Below are positions 34,622 through 49,298 of a DNA stretch of 64,000 nt, one piece after another. How positions within the stretch are numbered: the stretch's first letter is position 1; every line of letters starts with the position of its first letter. The translations under genes were made by a program, and so were the position numbers. Location: NCBI RefSeq assembly GCF_009866655.1, contig NZ_CP047420.1, positions 2,790,001-2,854,000 of the forward strand. The letters are read 5' to 3'. The notes under the pieces were generated by a model, which saw only the letters and a program-made list of their open reading frames with translations, made no database searches and was not told the DNA's origin. Source of the stretch: Rathayibacter sp. VKM Ac-2804. Lineage in GTDB: Bacteria; Actinomycetota; Actinomycetes; Actinomycetales; Microbacteriaceae.

Positions 34622-35530
34622 TCAGCGCCGCGCCCGCGGGTGCGCCGTCGTGTACACGTCGCGCAGCGTGTCCGCCGTCACCAGCGTGTAGATCTGCGTC
34701 GTCGCCACCGAGGCGTGGCCGAGCAGCTCCTGCACCACCCGCACGTCCGCGCCGCCCGCGAGCAGGTGCGTCGCGAAGGAGTGCCGGAACGTGTGCGGCG
34801 AGATCTCCCGATCCAGCCCCGCCTTCTCGGCGACCGCGCGGATCACCAGCCACGCGCTCTGCCGCGACAGCCGGCTCCCGCGCACCCCGAGGAACAGCGC
34901 CGGCGTCGCCCGCCCGCGCCGCGACAGCTCGGGCCGTGCCCGCACCAGGTAGTCCTGCACCGCCTCGCGCGCGAAGCCGCCCAGCGGCACCATCCGCTGC
35001 TTCGAGCCCTTGCCGGTCAGCCGCACCACCTCCGAGTCGACGACGTCGTCGACGCTCAGGTCCACCGCCTCCGAAATGCGCGCCCCCGTGGCGTAGAGCA
35101 GCTCCAGCAGCGCCCGATCGCGCAGCTCCGACAGCTCCTCGCCCCGGGCCGCCTCGAGCAGCGACGCCATCTGCTCGACCGTGATCGCCTTGGGCAGCGT
35201 CATCGGCAGCTTCGGCGGCACCACGTCGTGGGCGACGTCGTCGGCGACGTGTCCCTCCTCCAGCGCAAAGCGGTGCAGCCCGCGCACGCTCGAGAGGATC
35301 CGCGCCCGCGAGCTCGCCGCCAGCGGCCGCTCGGCGCGCGCCGCCAGCCAGGACGCGAACGCCCCCACGTCGGAGCGCCGCAGCGCCGCGAGATCCGAGA
35401 CCCCGCGCTCCTCCAGCCAGCCGAGGTACAGCCCCAGATCGCGCCGGTACGCCGCGATCGTGTGCGCCGAGAGTCCGCGCTCGACGCTCGCCTGCCGAAG
35501 GAAGGCGTCGGCGATCGCGGGCGGGGTCAC
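34622..35530 (-). CDS. xerD: Tyrosine recombinase XerD
   Basis: A 302-aa site-specific recombinase. The SAM-like N-terminal domain (about 5-90) is followed by the catalytic domain with Arg151 (ATGARISE), His246 and Arg249 (HTFRH), His272 (LGH) and nucleophile Tyr281 (IYT). It resolves chromosome dimers together with XerC. The GTG at 35530 overlaps the nudix stop in a GTGA; the upstream open frame is antisense-type shadow. Position before parA-scpAB matches other actinobacteria, so it is the housekeeping enzyme and not a mobile-element integrase. Confidence 0.95.
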   Translation of the reverse strand: MTPPAIADAFLRQASVERGLSAHTIAAYRRDLGLYLGWLEERGVSDLAALRRSDVGAFASWLAARAERPLAASSRARILSSVRGLHRFALEEGHVADDVAHDVVPPKLPMTLPKAITVEQMASLLEAARGEELSELRDRALLELLYATGARISEAVDLSVDDVVDSEVVRLTGKGSKQRMVPLGGFAREAVQDYLVRARPELSRRGRATPALFLGVRGSRLSRQSAWLVIRAVAEKAGLDREISPHTFRHSFATHLLAGGADVRVVQELLGHASVATTQIYTLVTADTLRDVYTTAHPRARR

Positions 35531-36180
35531 CCCCGGCGGACCCGCGGGTGCCGCGTCCACGGCGAGGAGGCGTCGCCGAGCCCGGCCCAGCCGCGCGCGC
35601 GGAAGGCGTGCGCCGCGAGGACCGCGATGCACAGCGACGGGTTCTGCACCCGCCGCGAGAGCACGGCGTCGACGGCCTCGTCGAGCGCGACCCAGCGCAG
35701 CTCCATGTCGGCCTCCTCCGCCTCGCGCTCGAAGGCGGCGTCGGTGGCGGAGAGGTCCCGCGCCAGGTAGATGCGGATCACCTCGTCGCTGCCGCCGGGC
35801 GAGGTGGCGAACTCCGAGAGCAGGTCCCAGCGGCCGGCCCGCAGGTCGGTCTCCTCCCCCAGCTCGCGCTGCGCGGCGACGAGGGCGTCCTCCCCCTCGA
35901 TGTCGAGGAGGCCGGCCGGGATCTCCCACTCGCGGGTGCGCACGGGGTGGCGGTACTGCTTGATCAGCGCGACGCGGTCCTCCTCGTCCAGCGCGAGCAC
36001 CGCGACGGCGCCCGTGTGGTCGAGGAACTCGCGGCGCAGCTCGCCGTCGCCGTAGCGGAAGGTCTCGGCGCGGACGCCCCAGACCATGCCGTCGAAGACG
36101 CGCTCGCTGGTGAGGATCTCGGGCTCGACCAGCTCGTCCGAGAGCGGTCCGTTCGTGTGGAGCTCGGGCGCGTCAGTCAT
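35527..36180 (-). CDS. Nudix hydrolase, ADP-ribose pyrophosphatase type
   Basis: A 217-aa hydrolase. The Nudix box is at about 90-115 (G-x5-E-x7-REL-x-EET), preceded by the strand [23 protein letters not shown] that is characteristic of ADP-ribose pyrophosphatases. It splits ADP-ribose or a similar nucleoside diphosphate. Start and stop overlap pyrG and xerD respectively, indicating tight co-expression. Confidence 0.92.
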   Translation of the reverse strand: MTDAPELHTNGPLSDELVEPEILTSERVFDGMVWGVRAETFRYGDGELRREFLDHTGAVAVLALDEEDRVALIKQYRHPVRTREWEIPAGLLDIEGEDALVAAQRELGEETDLRAGRWDLLSEFATSPGGSDEVIRIYLARDLSATDAAFEREAEEADMELRWVALDEAVDAVLSRRVQNPSLCIAVLAAHAFRARGWAGLGDASSPWTRHPRVRRG

Positions 36181-37918
36181 CGGAGCCGGCCTCCGAGGCC
36201 GGGAACAGTCGCGACGCCTCCTGGCGCTCCAGCGCCGCGGTCACGAGCCCCTTGAACAGCGGGTGGGCGTTGTTCGGCCGCGAGCGCAGCTCGGGGTGCG
36301 CCTGCGTGCCGACGTAGAACGGGTGCTTCTCCCGCGGCAGCTCGACGTACTCGACGAGGCTGCCGTCCGGCGAGGTCCCGGAGAACCACAGCCCGGCCTC
36401 GGCGATGCGGTCGCGGTAGCCGTTGTTCACCTCGTAGCGGTGGCGGTGGCGCTCCGCCGCCTGCGGCGCTCCGTACACGTCGGCGACGATGGAGCCCTCG
36501 GCGAGATCGGCCGTGTAGAGCCCGAGCCGCATCGTGCCGCCCATGTCGCCGGCGGCGAGGATCTCGACCTGCTCGGCCATCGTGGCGATGACGGGGAACT
36601 CGGTCTCCGGGTCGAACTCGGACGAGGACGCGCCCTCGAGCCCGGCCTCGTTCCGCGCGTACTCGATCACCATGCACTGCAGCCCCAGGCACAGCCCCAG
36701 GGTCGGGATGCCGTTCTCCCGGGCGAAGCGCAGCGCGCCGAGCTTGCCCTCGATCCCGCGGATGCCGAAGCCGCCGGGGACGCAGATGCCGTCGAGCTCC
36801 GACAGCGTCTTCGCCGCCGCTTCCGGGTCCTCGAGTCCATCGGAGGCGATCCAGCGGATCGCGACCTTGGTCTGCTGCGCGAAGCCGCCGGCCCGCAGCG
36901 CCTCGGTCACCGAGAGGTAGGCGTCGGGCAGGTCGATGTACTTGCCGACCAGGCCGATGGTCACCTCGTGCTTGGGCTCGTGCACGGCCTCGAGCAGCTG
37001 CGACCAGCCGTCCCAGACGACCTCGCCGGCCGACAGGTCGAGCTGGTCGATGATGTACGAGTCGAGTCCCTGCTCGTTGAGCATCGAGGGGATCTCGTAG
37101 ATGGAGGCCACGTCCTTCGCATTGACGACGGCCTGCTCGTCGACGTCGCACATCAGCGCGATCTTGCGCTTGTTCGACTCCGACACCGGCCGATCGCTGC
37201 GCAGCACGAGCGCGTCCGGCTGGATGCCGATCGAGCGCAGCGCGGCGACGGAGTGCTGGGTCGGCTTGGTCTTCTGCTCCCCGGACGCGCCCATGAAGGG
37301 CACGAGCGAGACGTGCACGAAGAAGACGTTGCGGCGGCCGAGCTCGTGGCGCACCTGGCGGGCCGACTCGATGAACGGCTGCGACTCGATGTCGCCGACG
37401 GTGCCGCCGATCTCGGTGATGATCACGTCGGGCTGCGGGTCGTCCTCGGCCTGCAGGCGCATCCGGCGCTTGATCTCGTCGGTGATGTGCGGGATGACCT
37501 GGACGGTGTCGCCGAGATATTCGCCCGCCCGCTCGCGCGCGATGACGCGCGAGTAGATCTGACCGGTGGTGACGTTCGCCGCCTGGTTGAGGTTGATGTC
37601 GAGGAAGCGCTCGTAGTGCCCGATGTCGAGGTCGGTCTCCGCGCCGTCGTCGGTCACGAAGACCTCGCCGTGCTGGAACGGGTTCATCGTCCCGGGATCC
37701 ACGTTGAGGTACGGGTCGAGCTTCTGCATCACGACGCGCAGTCCGCGCGCGGTGAGCAGGTTGCCGAGGCTGGCGGCCGTCAGGCCCTTGCCGAGCGAGG
37801 AGACGACGCCGCCCGTGACGAAGATGTGCTTCGTGACCTTCGCGGGGGCGGTGTCGCGCCCGGCCGCAGAAGTGTCGGAAGAGGAAGAGGAAAGGCCCGA
37901 GTTCGAATTGTCCACCAC
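36173..37918 (-). CDS. pyrG: CTP synthase
   Basis: A 581-aa enzyme converting UTP, ATP and glutamine to CTP. The synthetase domain begins with [22 protein letters not shown]. The glutaminase domain holds the Cys nucleophile in LGLCLGLQ and the C-terminal His/Glu pair (AHPEL). A Ser-rich extension of about 30 residues precedes the core. The GTG at 37918 is chosen because TACGGT lies 8 nt upstream, which suggests a leaderless transcript; a second GTG follows immediately at 37915. Confidence 0.95.
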   Translation of the reverse strand: MVDNSNSGLSSSSSDTSAAGRDTAPAKVTKHIFVTGGVVSSLGKGLTAASLGNLLTARGLRVVMQKLDPYLNVDPGTMNPFQHGEVFVTDDGAETDLDIGHYERFLDINLNQAANVTTGQIYSRVIARERAGEYLGDTVQVIPHITDEIKRRMRLQAEDDPQPDVIITEIGGTVGDIESQPFIESARQVRHELGRRNVFFVHVSLVPFMGASGEQKTKPTQHSVAALRSIGIQPDALVLRSDRPVSESNKRKIALMCDVDEQAVVNAKDVASIYEIPSMLNEQGLDSYIIDQLDLSAGEVVWDGWSQLLEAVHEPKHEVTIGLVGKYIDLPDAYLSVTEALRAGGFAQQTKVAIRWIASDGLEDPEAAAKTLSELDGICVPGGFGIRGIEGKLGALRFARENGIPTLGLCLGLQCMVIEYARNEAGLEGASSSEFDPETEFPVIATMAEQVEILAAGDMGGTMRLGLYTADLAEGSIVADVYGAPQAAERHRHRYEVNNGYRDRIAEAGLWFSGTSPDGSLVEYVELPREKHPFYVGTQAHPELRSRPNNAHPLFKGLVTAALERQEASRLFPASEAGSDD

Positions 37919-37949
37919 GGGGTTCCACCGTAACAGCAGAACCGGGCCC

Positions 37950-37994
37950 GAGCGCCGCCCCGGCCGATTTCGCACCGGTCGGGGGGCGGCGCTC
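37950..37994 (-). terminator. Terminator-like hairpin after recN
   Basis: GAGCGCCGCCCC (37950-37961) pairs perfectly with GGGGCGGCGCTC (37983-37994), a 12-bp stem extended by GGCCG/CGGTC. It starts 10 nt after the recN stop and just precedes the pyrG -10 box, so it separates the tlyA-nadK-recN group from the pyrG group. Confidence 0.7.
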
Positions 37995-38003
37995 CGGCCG
38001 CGC

Positions 38004-39692
38004 TCAGCGGCGGCGGCTCGATTCGAGCAGCTCCCGCGCGTGCGCCAGGGCGTTCTCGGAGTCGGTCAGACCGGACAGCAGGCGCGCCATCTCGGACACC
38101 CGCTGCTCGGCGTCCAGCTGGGTCACCGCGCTCGAGGTGACCGAGCCGTCCGAGCCCTTCTCGACCCGGAGGTGGTTGGTGGCGAACGCCGCGACCTGGG
38201 CCAGGTGCGTCACCACGATGACCTGCGACGTCTCGGCGAGCCGAGCGAGTCGGCGCCCGATCTCGATCGCGGCCGCGCCGCCGACCCCCGCGTCGACCTC
38301 GTCGAAGACGAAGGTCGGCACCGGATCGTTCGCCGCCACCACGACCTCGATCGCGAGCATCACCCGCGAGAGCTCTCCCCCGGAGGCGCCCTTCGCCAGC
38401 GCGCGCGGAGTGGCGCCGGTGTGCGGCTGCAGCAGCATCTCCACCGTGTCGCGTCCGTGCACCGTCGGCTCGTTCGCGCTGCCGACCTGCACGTGCAGGC
38501 GGGCGTCCGCCATGGCCAGGGCGGTCAGCTCGTCGCTGACGCGCGCGCCCAGCTCGGCGGCGGCGGCGGTCCGGAGCTCGGTGAGCCGGTCCGCGAGCCG
38601 CTCGACCAGATCGGCGTCCGCGGCCGTGTCGGCCTCGAGGGCCGCGATCCGCTCGTCGTCGCCGTCGAGCTCGAGCAGGCGCAGGCCGGAGGAGTCGACC
38701 AGGTCGAGCACGTCGTCCAGCGTGGGCCCGTAGGTGCGCGCGAGTGCCGAGAGCTCCGCCCGGCGGTTCTCGATCAGCTCCAGGTCGTGCGCGCCGTCGA
38801 GGTCGAGCTCGGCGAGGTAGGAGGAGAGGCCGGCTGCGACGTCGCCGAGCAGCACCGACGCCTCGCCGAGGGTCTGCGTGAGCGGCTCCAGCGCAGCATC
38901 GTGCTCGGCGGCGCGCTCGAGCACCCGGCGCGCGATCTCGACGAGTCCGAGGGCGTCCCGGCCGTCGAGCTCCTCCGAGGACACGGCCTCGCGGGCCTCG
39001 CCCGCGGCGATGCGCAGCTGCTCGATGCTGCCGAGCCGCTCGGACTGCGTCGAGAGCTCGACGTCCTCACCGCGCTGCGGGGCGACCACCTCGATCTCGG
39101 CGAGGGCGCTGCGGAGCCGCTCCGCCTCGCGTGCCCGCGATTCGCGCGCCGTGGTCAGCTCGTCGAGCTCCTCGCGGTTGGCCCGCCAGCGCTCGAAGGC
39201 GCTCGCGTAGTCGCGCAGGGCCTCTCCCAGCTCGGGTCCGCCGAAGCGGTCGAGCGCGTCGCGCTGTGCGGCGGCCGAGCGGAGCCGGATCTGATCGGAC
39301 TGCCCGTGCACGACGACCAGCTGGTCCGCGAGCTCGCTGAGCACGCTGACCGGTGCACTGCGGCCGCCGACGACGGCGCGGCCGCGCCCCTCGGCCGACA
39401 CCGAGCGGGCGAGCAGCAGCTCCGGGCCGTCGAGGTCGCCGCCGGCGTCGTGGACGCGGTCCGCGACCGCGCCCTCCTCGGGTACGAGCCAGCGGCCCGA
39501 CACCCAGGCCTGCTTGCTGCCGGAGCGGACGGCGGACGCGTCGGAGCGCGCGCCGAGCACGAGGCCCAGGGCGGTCACGACCATGGTCTTGCCCGCACCG
39601 GTCTCGCCGGTGACGGCGGTGAATCCCGGTCCGAGCGGGAGGGTCGCCTCGGCGATGACACCGAGGTCGCGGATCTGCAGCTCTTCGAGCAT
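38004..39692 (-). CDS. recN: DNA repair protein RecN
   Basis: A 562-aa SMC-like ATPase for double-strand break repair. Walker A GETGAGKT (about 28-35), a long central coiled coil (about 150-370), the signature [16 protein letters not shown] and Walker [13 protein letters not shown] are all present. It follows nadK by 4 nt in the usual tlyA-nadK-recN order. Confidence 0.95.
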   Translation of the reverse strand: MLEELQIRDLGVIAEATLPLGPGFTAVTGETGAGKTMVVTALGLVLGARSDASAVRSGSKQAWVSGRWLVPEEGAVADRVHDAGGDLDGPELLLARSVSAEGRGRAVVGGRSAPVSVLSELADQLVVVHGQSDQIRLRSAAAQRDALDRFGGPELGEALRDYASAFERWRANREELDELTTARESRAREAERLRSALAEIEVVAPQRGEDVELSTQSERLGSIEQLRIAAGEAREAVSSEELDGRDALGLVEIARRVLERAAEHDAALEPLTQTLGEASVLLGDVAAGLSSYLAELDLDGAHDLELIENRRAELSALARTYGPTLDDVLDLVDSSGLRLLELDGDDERIAALEADTAADADLVERLADRLTELRTAAAAELGARVSDELTALAMADARLHVQVGSANEPTVHGRDTVEMLLQPHTGATPRALAKGASGGELSRVMLAIEVVVAANDPVPTFVFDEVDAGVGGAAAIEIGRRLARLAETSQVIVVTHLAQVAAFATNHLRVEKGSDGSVTSSAVTQLDAEQRVSEMARLLSGLTDSENALAHARELLESSRRR

Positions 39693-39696
39693 GCGG

Positions 39697-40620
39697 CTAC
39701 TCCGTCTCCACCGACCCCCGCCATCCGCGGATGGGGAGACCGAACTTCTGCACGAGGCGATCGGTGAACGGGGCGTCGTGCAGGCGTGCGAAGCGCACCG
39801 GCACGGGCGACCGGCGGTAGATCACCCGCGCCCCGGGCGGAAGCTCGTAGGTGCGCCGGCCGTCGGCCCACAGCACGCCGACACCGTCGGTGCGCTCCTT
39901 CACCTCGACCGCGAGGCTGGAGTCCGGCCCCACGACGAGCGGGCGGGCGAACAGCGCGTGCGCACTGAGCGGCACGAGCAGCATCGCCTCGAGGGTGGGC
40001 CAGACGACGGGACCGCCACCGGAGAAGGCGTAGGCGGTCGAGCCGGTGGGCGTCGACACGACGATCCCGTCGCAGCCGAAGCTGGAGAGCGGGCGGCCGT
40101 CGACGCCGACCATCACCTCGAGCATCCGCTCGCGGCTGCCCTTCTCGACGGTCGCCTCGTTGAGCGCCCACGTCTCGTAGACGACCGCGTCGTCGATCTT
40201 GACGCGCACCTGCAGCGTCATCCGCTCCTCGACGGCGTAGTCGCCGTCCAGAGCACGGGCGACCGCGTCGTCGAGGTCGTCTCGCTCGCTCTCGGCGAGG
40301 AAGCCGACATGGCCGAGGTTCACGCCGAGAAGCGGGGCCGTCCCGGTCCGCACGATCTCGGCGGCACGCAGAATGGTGCCGTCTCCGCCCAGGACGAAGA
40401 CCAGCTCGATCTCCTCCAGCGGGACGTCGACGCCGAGCACGGCGACGTCGCTCAGCTCGGGAGCGTTCCGGACGATGTCGCCCTTGTCGTCGGCGCAGAG
40501 CACGGGCCGGGCACCGGACCCGCGGAGGCGCCCGACCACGAGGATCGCCGCGTCGAGGGAGTCCGCCCGTCCGGTATGGGCGATGACGAGGATGTTGCGC
40601 TCGCCAGGAGGGGACTGCAT
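39697..40620 (-). CDS. nadK: NAD kinase
   Basis: A 307-aa enzyme making NADP from NAD and ATP. It has the GGDGT motif (FVLGGDGTILRAAE), the NLGHVGFLAE segment and the STPTGSTAYAFSGGGP stretch. The ATG at 40620 has GAAGGA upstream. An alternative ATG at 40671 overlaps the tlyA stop in an ATGA and would add 17 residues. Confidence 0.93.
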   Translation of the reverse strand: MQSPPGERNILVIAHTGRADSLDAAILVVGRLRGSGARPVLCADDKGDIVRNAPELSDVAVLGVDVPLEEIELVFVLGGDGTILRAAEIVRTGTAPLLGVNLGHVGFLAESERDDLDDAVARALDGDYAVEERMTLQVRVKIDDAVVYETWALNEATVEKGSRERMLEVMVGVDGRPLSSFGCDGIVVSTPTGSTAYAFSGGGPVVWPTLEAMLLVPLSAHALFARPLVVGPDSSLAVEVKERTDGVGVLWADGRRTYELPPGARVIYRRSPVPVRFARLHDAPFTDRLVQKFGLPIRGWRGSVETE

Positions 40621-40667
40621 CGAGTGGGTGTCCTTCGGGTCGATCGACGGCGGCGGACACGATCGCG

Positions 40668-41480
40668 TCATCCGAGGGTGAGCGCGGTGACCGCGTCCCT
40701 CCATTCTGTCGGAATCGTTCCGCGGTCGCGGTGGAGGTGCACCAGATACTCCTGATTCCCAGCGCCACCCGGGAGCGGCGAGGCGATCAGGCCGACGACT
40801 CCGAGCCCCGCGTCCCACGCGGACCACAGCACGTCCGAGAGCGCCTCGCGCCGGAGCTCGGGATCGCGGACGATCCCCTCCTTGATGCCCAGGCGCCCCA
40901 CCTCGAACTGCGGCTTCACCAGCACGACGAAGTCGGCGGTCCGCGCGACGGATGCGGCGACGGCCGGGAGCACCATCGACAGGGAGATGAAGGAGACGTC
41001 GGCGACGACGAGGTCCGGGACGGTGTCGGATCCTGCGGCTGCTGCGAGCGACGTCGCCGTCATCTCACGCGCATTGAAGCCCTCGACGACGTGCACTCGC
41101 TCATCCGATCGGATCCGAGGAGCCAGCTGCCCGTGTCCGACATCGAGCGCGATCACCGACGCGACTCCGCGTTCCAGGAGGACCTGGGAGAAGCCGCCCG
41201 TGGAGGCGCCGACGTCGAGCGCGTCCGACCCCTCCACCTCCACCGTGGGGAAGGCGTCCAGTGCGGCGATCAGCTTGTGTGCCGCCCGGCTGACGTAGTG
41301 ATCGAGGGAGGCCACCGCGATCTCCTGGTCCGGACGCACTCGGATCGACGGCTTGAGCGCCGGCGCACCGTCCACCGTGACGACGCCGTCGGCGATCAGC
41401 CGCGCCGCATGCACTCGCGACCGCGCGATGCCCCTGGTGGCGAGGGCGGTGTCGAGACGCTGATCCTCGATGTCGCTCAT
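40668..41480 (-). CDS. tlyA: TlyA family 16S/23S rRNA 2'-O-methyltransferase
   Basis: A 270-aa enzyme. The N-terminal S4 domain (about 5-65; RLDTALATRGIARSRVHAARLIADG) is followed by a Rossmann methyltransferase with the SAM loop DVGASTGGFSQ and later VVADVSFISL and VLVKPQFE, which supply the catalytic Lys-Asp-Lys set. TlyA methylates ribose in both rRNAs and determines capreomycin sensitivity. Its ATG overlaps the stop of a 51-aa gene. Confidence 0.94.
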   Translation of the reverse strand: MSDIEDQRLDTALATRGIARSRVHAARLIADGVVTVDGAPALKPSIRVRPDQEIAVASLDHYVSRAAHKLIAALDAFPTVEVEGSDALDVGASTGGFSQVLLERGVASVIALDVGHGQLAPRIRSDERVHVVEGFNAREMTATSLAAAAGSDTVPDLVVADVSFISLSMVLPAVAASVARTADFVVLVKPQFEVGRLGIKEGIVRDPELRREALSDVLWSAWDAGLGVVGLIASPLPGGAGNQEYLVHLHRDRGTIPTEWRDAVTALTLG

Positions 41481-41632
41481 CGGGCGGAGTCCCCGCCCTC
41501 GAGCCGGACGCGCAGCTGCTCCTGCAGTTCCGCATAGGCGGCCGCCCGGGATTGCAGGGGCGACTGCTCGATGTCATCGAGACGATCGCCGACCTCGACG
41601 CGCTCGCTTCCGGATGCGCGGTCCTCGGACAT
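41477..41632 (-). CDS. Small conserved hypothetical protein upstream of tlyA
   Basis: A 51-aa protein, MSEDRASGSERV at the start and LRVRLEGGDSAR at the end. It is charged, with a helical middle (SRAAAYAELQEQLRVRLE). GAGGAG stands 7 nt before the ATG, and the stop overlaps the tlyA start in an ATGA. Mycobacterium tuberculosis has a small gene in the same place (Rv1693 before tlyA), so position is conserved. Here the usual upstream HAD-phosphatase gene is missing and the 5S rRNA lies there instead. Function unknown. Confidence 0.8.
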   Translation of the reverse strand: MSEDRASGSERVEVGDRLDDIEQSPLQSRAAAYAELQEQLRVRLEGGDSAR

Positions 41633-41698
41633 CGTCACTCCTCACGGCGCCGCGTCGAGCGGCTGGCGGCTCTCGTGGAGAACCTCTGGTTAAACAGC

Positions 41699-41726
41699 GA
41701 TGGCCACCCATCTCTGGGTGGCCATC
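41699..41726 (-). terminator. Terminator of the rRNA operon
   Basis: GATGGCCACCCA (41699-41710) and TGGGTGGCCATC (41715-41726) form a perfect 12-bp stem with a 4-nt loop, about 10 nt after the 5S rRNA. A short TGTTTAA follows on the transcribed strand. Confidence 0.88.
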
Positions 41727-41736
41727 GTAAATTAGT

Positions 41737-41855
41737 GTCCGGCGGTGTCCTACTCTCCCACAGGGTCCCCCCTGCAGTACCATCGGCGCTGAGAGTCTTA
41801 GCTTCCGGGTTCGGAATGTGACCGGGCGTTTCCCTCTCGCTATGGCCGCCGTAAC
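41737..41855 (-). rRNA. rrf: 5S ribosomal RNA
   Basis: About 119 nt. On the minus strand it begins GTTACGGCGGCCATAGCG and contains the conserved CCCGGTCACATTCCGAACCCGG and GATGGTACTGC. Ends are estimated to within a few bases. Confidence 0.92.
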
Positions 41856-41989
41856 CCTCTCAGACACAGCCACCCGCCGAGGCGTGGTGGTGGTCAAATC
41901 TGGGTCACACGTCATGCGTGTGTTCTGTTGTCCGCCCCGAAGGTGCGGTATGCAGGTCGTGTCTTTGCGAACACGACCCGCGGTATGGA

Positions 41990-42028
41990 GCCCGTATTCT
42001 GGGAACCACAAAGTGGACGCAAGCAATC
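41990..42028 (-). repeat. 3' arm of the 23S rRNA processing stem
   Basis: In the 214-bp 23S-5S spacer. It is the inverted copy of 45316-45353, with about 30 of 37 positions alike. In the transcript the two arms pair around the 23S rRNA, the usual RNase III substrate. Confidence 0.75.
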
Positions 42029-42069
42029 TCTGACCACTCCTACCAGCCTTTACAACGGTATGAGTGTAG

Positions 42070-47172
<5,103 letters not shown>

Positions 47173-47507
47173 ATTACGAACACCAACCCCGAAAGGAAGG
47201 CACTCAAGTTTGACCTCTAGCAAATAAGACATCATTACTGACATCAATTTCCAAAGGAACCCAACCGGATCACAAGACCCGGACGGGGTTATAAATTTGG
47301 CATTGAACATAGTGCACGCTGTTGAGTTCTCAAGAATCGGACACATCCCGCCTCCACACCTGAAGAGGTGCTTCACAACGGAAGTGATCGAAGATGTTGT
47401 ACCGAGAGCCGGCCTGATTCAGGCGGGACGTTCGATTTGTTCGTGTCGCCGAGACCGGGTAGGCTTATCAGAACCGAAGTCCCGATCGCCTCCGTGGCAA
47501 CTCGACT

Positions 47508-47535
47508 AACTTAGCACATCCGCAGGCCGTGTCAA
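47508..47535 (-). promoter_or_regulatory. Main rRNA operon promoter
   Basis: On the minus strand, TTGACA (47535-47530), a 16-bp spacer and TAAGTT (47513-47508). The leader of about 330 nt to the 16S gene contains the boxA-like TTGAGAACTCAACAGCG (around 47315-47335). The following 47536-47884 stretch up to tyrS has no ORF or RNA that I can support; it may hold further rRNA promoters. Confidence 0.75.
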
Positions 47536-47884
47536 GTCGGCGTCTTCGTGATGCTCGGCGTCGGATCCGGAGATCGTCTCGCCGTCATCGTGCGCAGCCG
47601 AGGCCGTGCACCGAAGCCGAGGACCTGGGTCCCGCGGAGGCTTTGCATCTTACGCTCGCGATCCTCCGCCATCAAGAGACGAATCTCTAACAGGCTTGGG
47701 AGCGAGGGGATGGTCATCGCTTGAGGGGGGCCGGCGGGTCACGATGCTCTGCATCCGACTCTCGCTGTCCGCTCCTTTGGGCTGACGAGGAGTTACATTA
47801 CGTCGAGGTTTCGCGGCCCTGCAAATCGCTCGTCGCCCGGGCGTGTCGCGATCCGGGCTCCTCGCGGGGCGGATCGGACTCCCG

Positions 47885-49195
47885 TCAGGAGATGAAGGCG
47901 CCGGCGAAGCTCTTCTTGCCGCGGCGCAGCACGGCGATCCCGTCGATCAGCGGGAGGTCGCCGAGCACGGCGGCGTCGTCCGACACCGCGGTGTTGTTCA
48001 CCGAGAGACCGCCCTGGCCGATCGCCCGGCGGGCCTCGCCGAGACTCGCGACGAGTCCGGCCTCCACGAAGGCCTGCACCACCGGGGTCGACGCGGTCGC
48101 CTCGACCGTCGTCACCGCCTGGAGCGCCCCCCGCAGGATCCCCGCGTCGATGCCCTCCAGCGACCCGCGACCGAAGAGCGCCGAGGAGGCCGCGATCACC
48201 GAGGCCGTCACCGCCTCCCCGTGCACGAGAGTGGTGACCTCGCTCGCGAGCGCGCGCTGCGCCTCCCGCTTGAACGGTGCTTCCACACTCGCCTGCTCGA
48301 GCCGCTCGATCTCGGTGCGCGGCAGGTAGGTGAAGGTCTTCAGCCGGGCCGCCACGTCGCGGTCGTCGGTGTTGAGCCAGAACTGGTAGAACGCGTACGG
48401 GCTGGTGAGCGACGGGTCGAGCCAGACGGCGTTGCCCTCGCTCTTGCCGAACTTCGTCCCGTCGGAGTTCATCACCAGCGGCGTCCCGATGGCGTGCACC
48501 GAGACCCCCTCCGTCCGGTGGATCAGATCGGTCCCGCTGGTGAGGTTGCCCCACTGGTCGCTGCCACCCGTCTGCAGGACGCAGCCGTACTGGCGGTAGA
48601 GCTCGAGGTAGTCCAGTCCCTGCAGGATCTGGTAGCTGAACTCGGTGTAGCTGATCCCCGCGTCGGAGTTCAGGCGTGCACTGACCGCGTCCTTCTTGAG
48701 CATCGTGCCCACGCGGAAGTGCTTGCCGATCTCCCGGAGGAAGTCGATTGCCGACATCGGCGCCGTCCAGTCCAGGTTGTTCACCAGCCGCAGCGGGTTC
48801 TCCCCCTCGGTCGAGAGGAACCGCGACACCTGCGCCTGCAGGCGGGACACCCACTCGACCACCGTCTCGCGGGAGTTGAGCGTCCGCTCCGCCGTCGGCC
48901 GCGGATCTCCGATGAGGCCCGTCGATCCGCCGACGAGACCGAGGGGCCGGTGCCCGGCGAGCTGGAGCCGGCGGAGCACGATCAGCTGCACCAGGTTGCC
49001 CAGGTGCAGGCTCGGCGCGGTCGGGTCGAAGCCGCAGTAGTAGGTGATCGGGTCTCCGGCGAGGAGCTCGCGCAGCGCTGCCGCGTCGGTCGACACGTGG
49101 ATCGCGCCACGCCAGACGAGCTCGTCCCAGACGTTCTCGAACGAGGGATCGAGCGACGGGATGGTCGCGGATCCGCGGGAGTCCTGATCGGTCAC
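47885..49195 (-). CDS. tyrS: Tyrosyl-tRNA synthetase
   Basis: A 436-aa class I synthetase. The HIGH motif is PSLHLGNL, the KMSKS-type motif is KFGKSEG, and GSDQWGNLTSG is the tyrosine-site signature. A C-terminal S4 domain (about 375-436; RRAIGQGGLSVNN) binds tRNA. The GTG at 49195 is preceded by TACCCT ending 6 nt upstream, which suggests a leaderless message. In-frame codons further upstream cross the SatD palindromes and are rejected. It lies between the rRNA promoter and the divergent SatD gene. Confidence 0.96.
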   Translation of the reverse strand: MTDQDSRGSATIPSLDPSFENVWDELVWRGAIHVSTDAAALRELLAGDPITYYCGFDPTAPSLHLGNLVQLIVLRRLQLAGHRPLGLVGGSTGLIGDPRPTAERTLNSRETVVEWVSRLQAQVSRFLSTEGENPLRLVNNLDWTAPMSAIDFLREIGKHFRVGTMLKKDAVSARLNSDAGISYTEFSYQILQGLDYLELYRQYGCVLQTGGSDQWGNLTSGTDLIHRTEGVSVHAIGTPLVMNSDGTKFGKSEGNAVWLDPSLTSPYAFYQFWLNTDDRDVAARLKTFTYLPRTEIERLEQASVEAPFKREAQRALASEVTTLVHGEAVTASVIAASSALFGRGSLEGIDAGILRGALQAVTTVEATASTPVVQAFVEAGLVASLGEARRAIGQGGLSVNNTAVSDDAAVLGDLPLIDGIAVLRRGKKSFAGAFIS

Positions 49196-49236
49196 CCGTC
49201 CAGGGTAGCGCGAGGCCGACGGCGCGCTCAGCGCGG

Positions 49237-49286
49237 GATCAAGTCCGGGAGCTTGATCTCGAGGCATCAAGCCCTGATACTTGATC
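49237..49286. promoter_or_regulatory. Two tandem palindromes upstream of satD-like gene
   Basis: GATCAAG-N8-CTTGATC (49237-49258) and ATCAAG-N8-CTTGAT (49266-49285) have the same 8-bp spacer, and their centres are 28 bp apart. They lie between the divergent tyrS and SatD-like genes, the second one ending 13 nt before the SatD start. This looks like a double operator, probably for the SatD protein itself, which has a C-terminal helix-turn-helix. Confidence 0.65.
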
Positions 49287-49298
49287 GAGGAGGTCATC

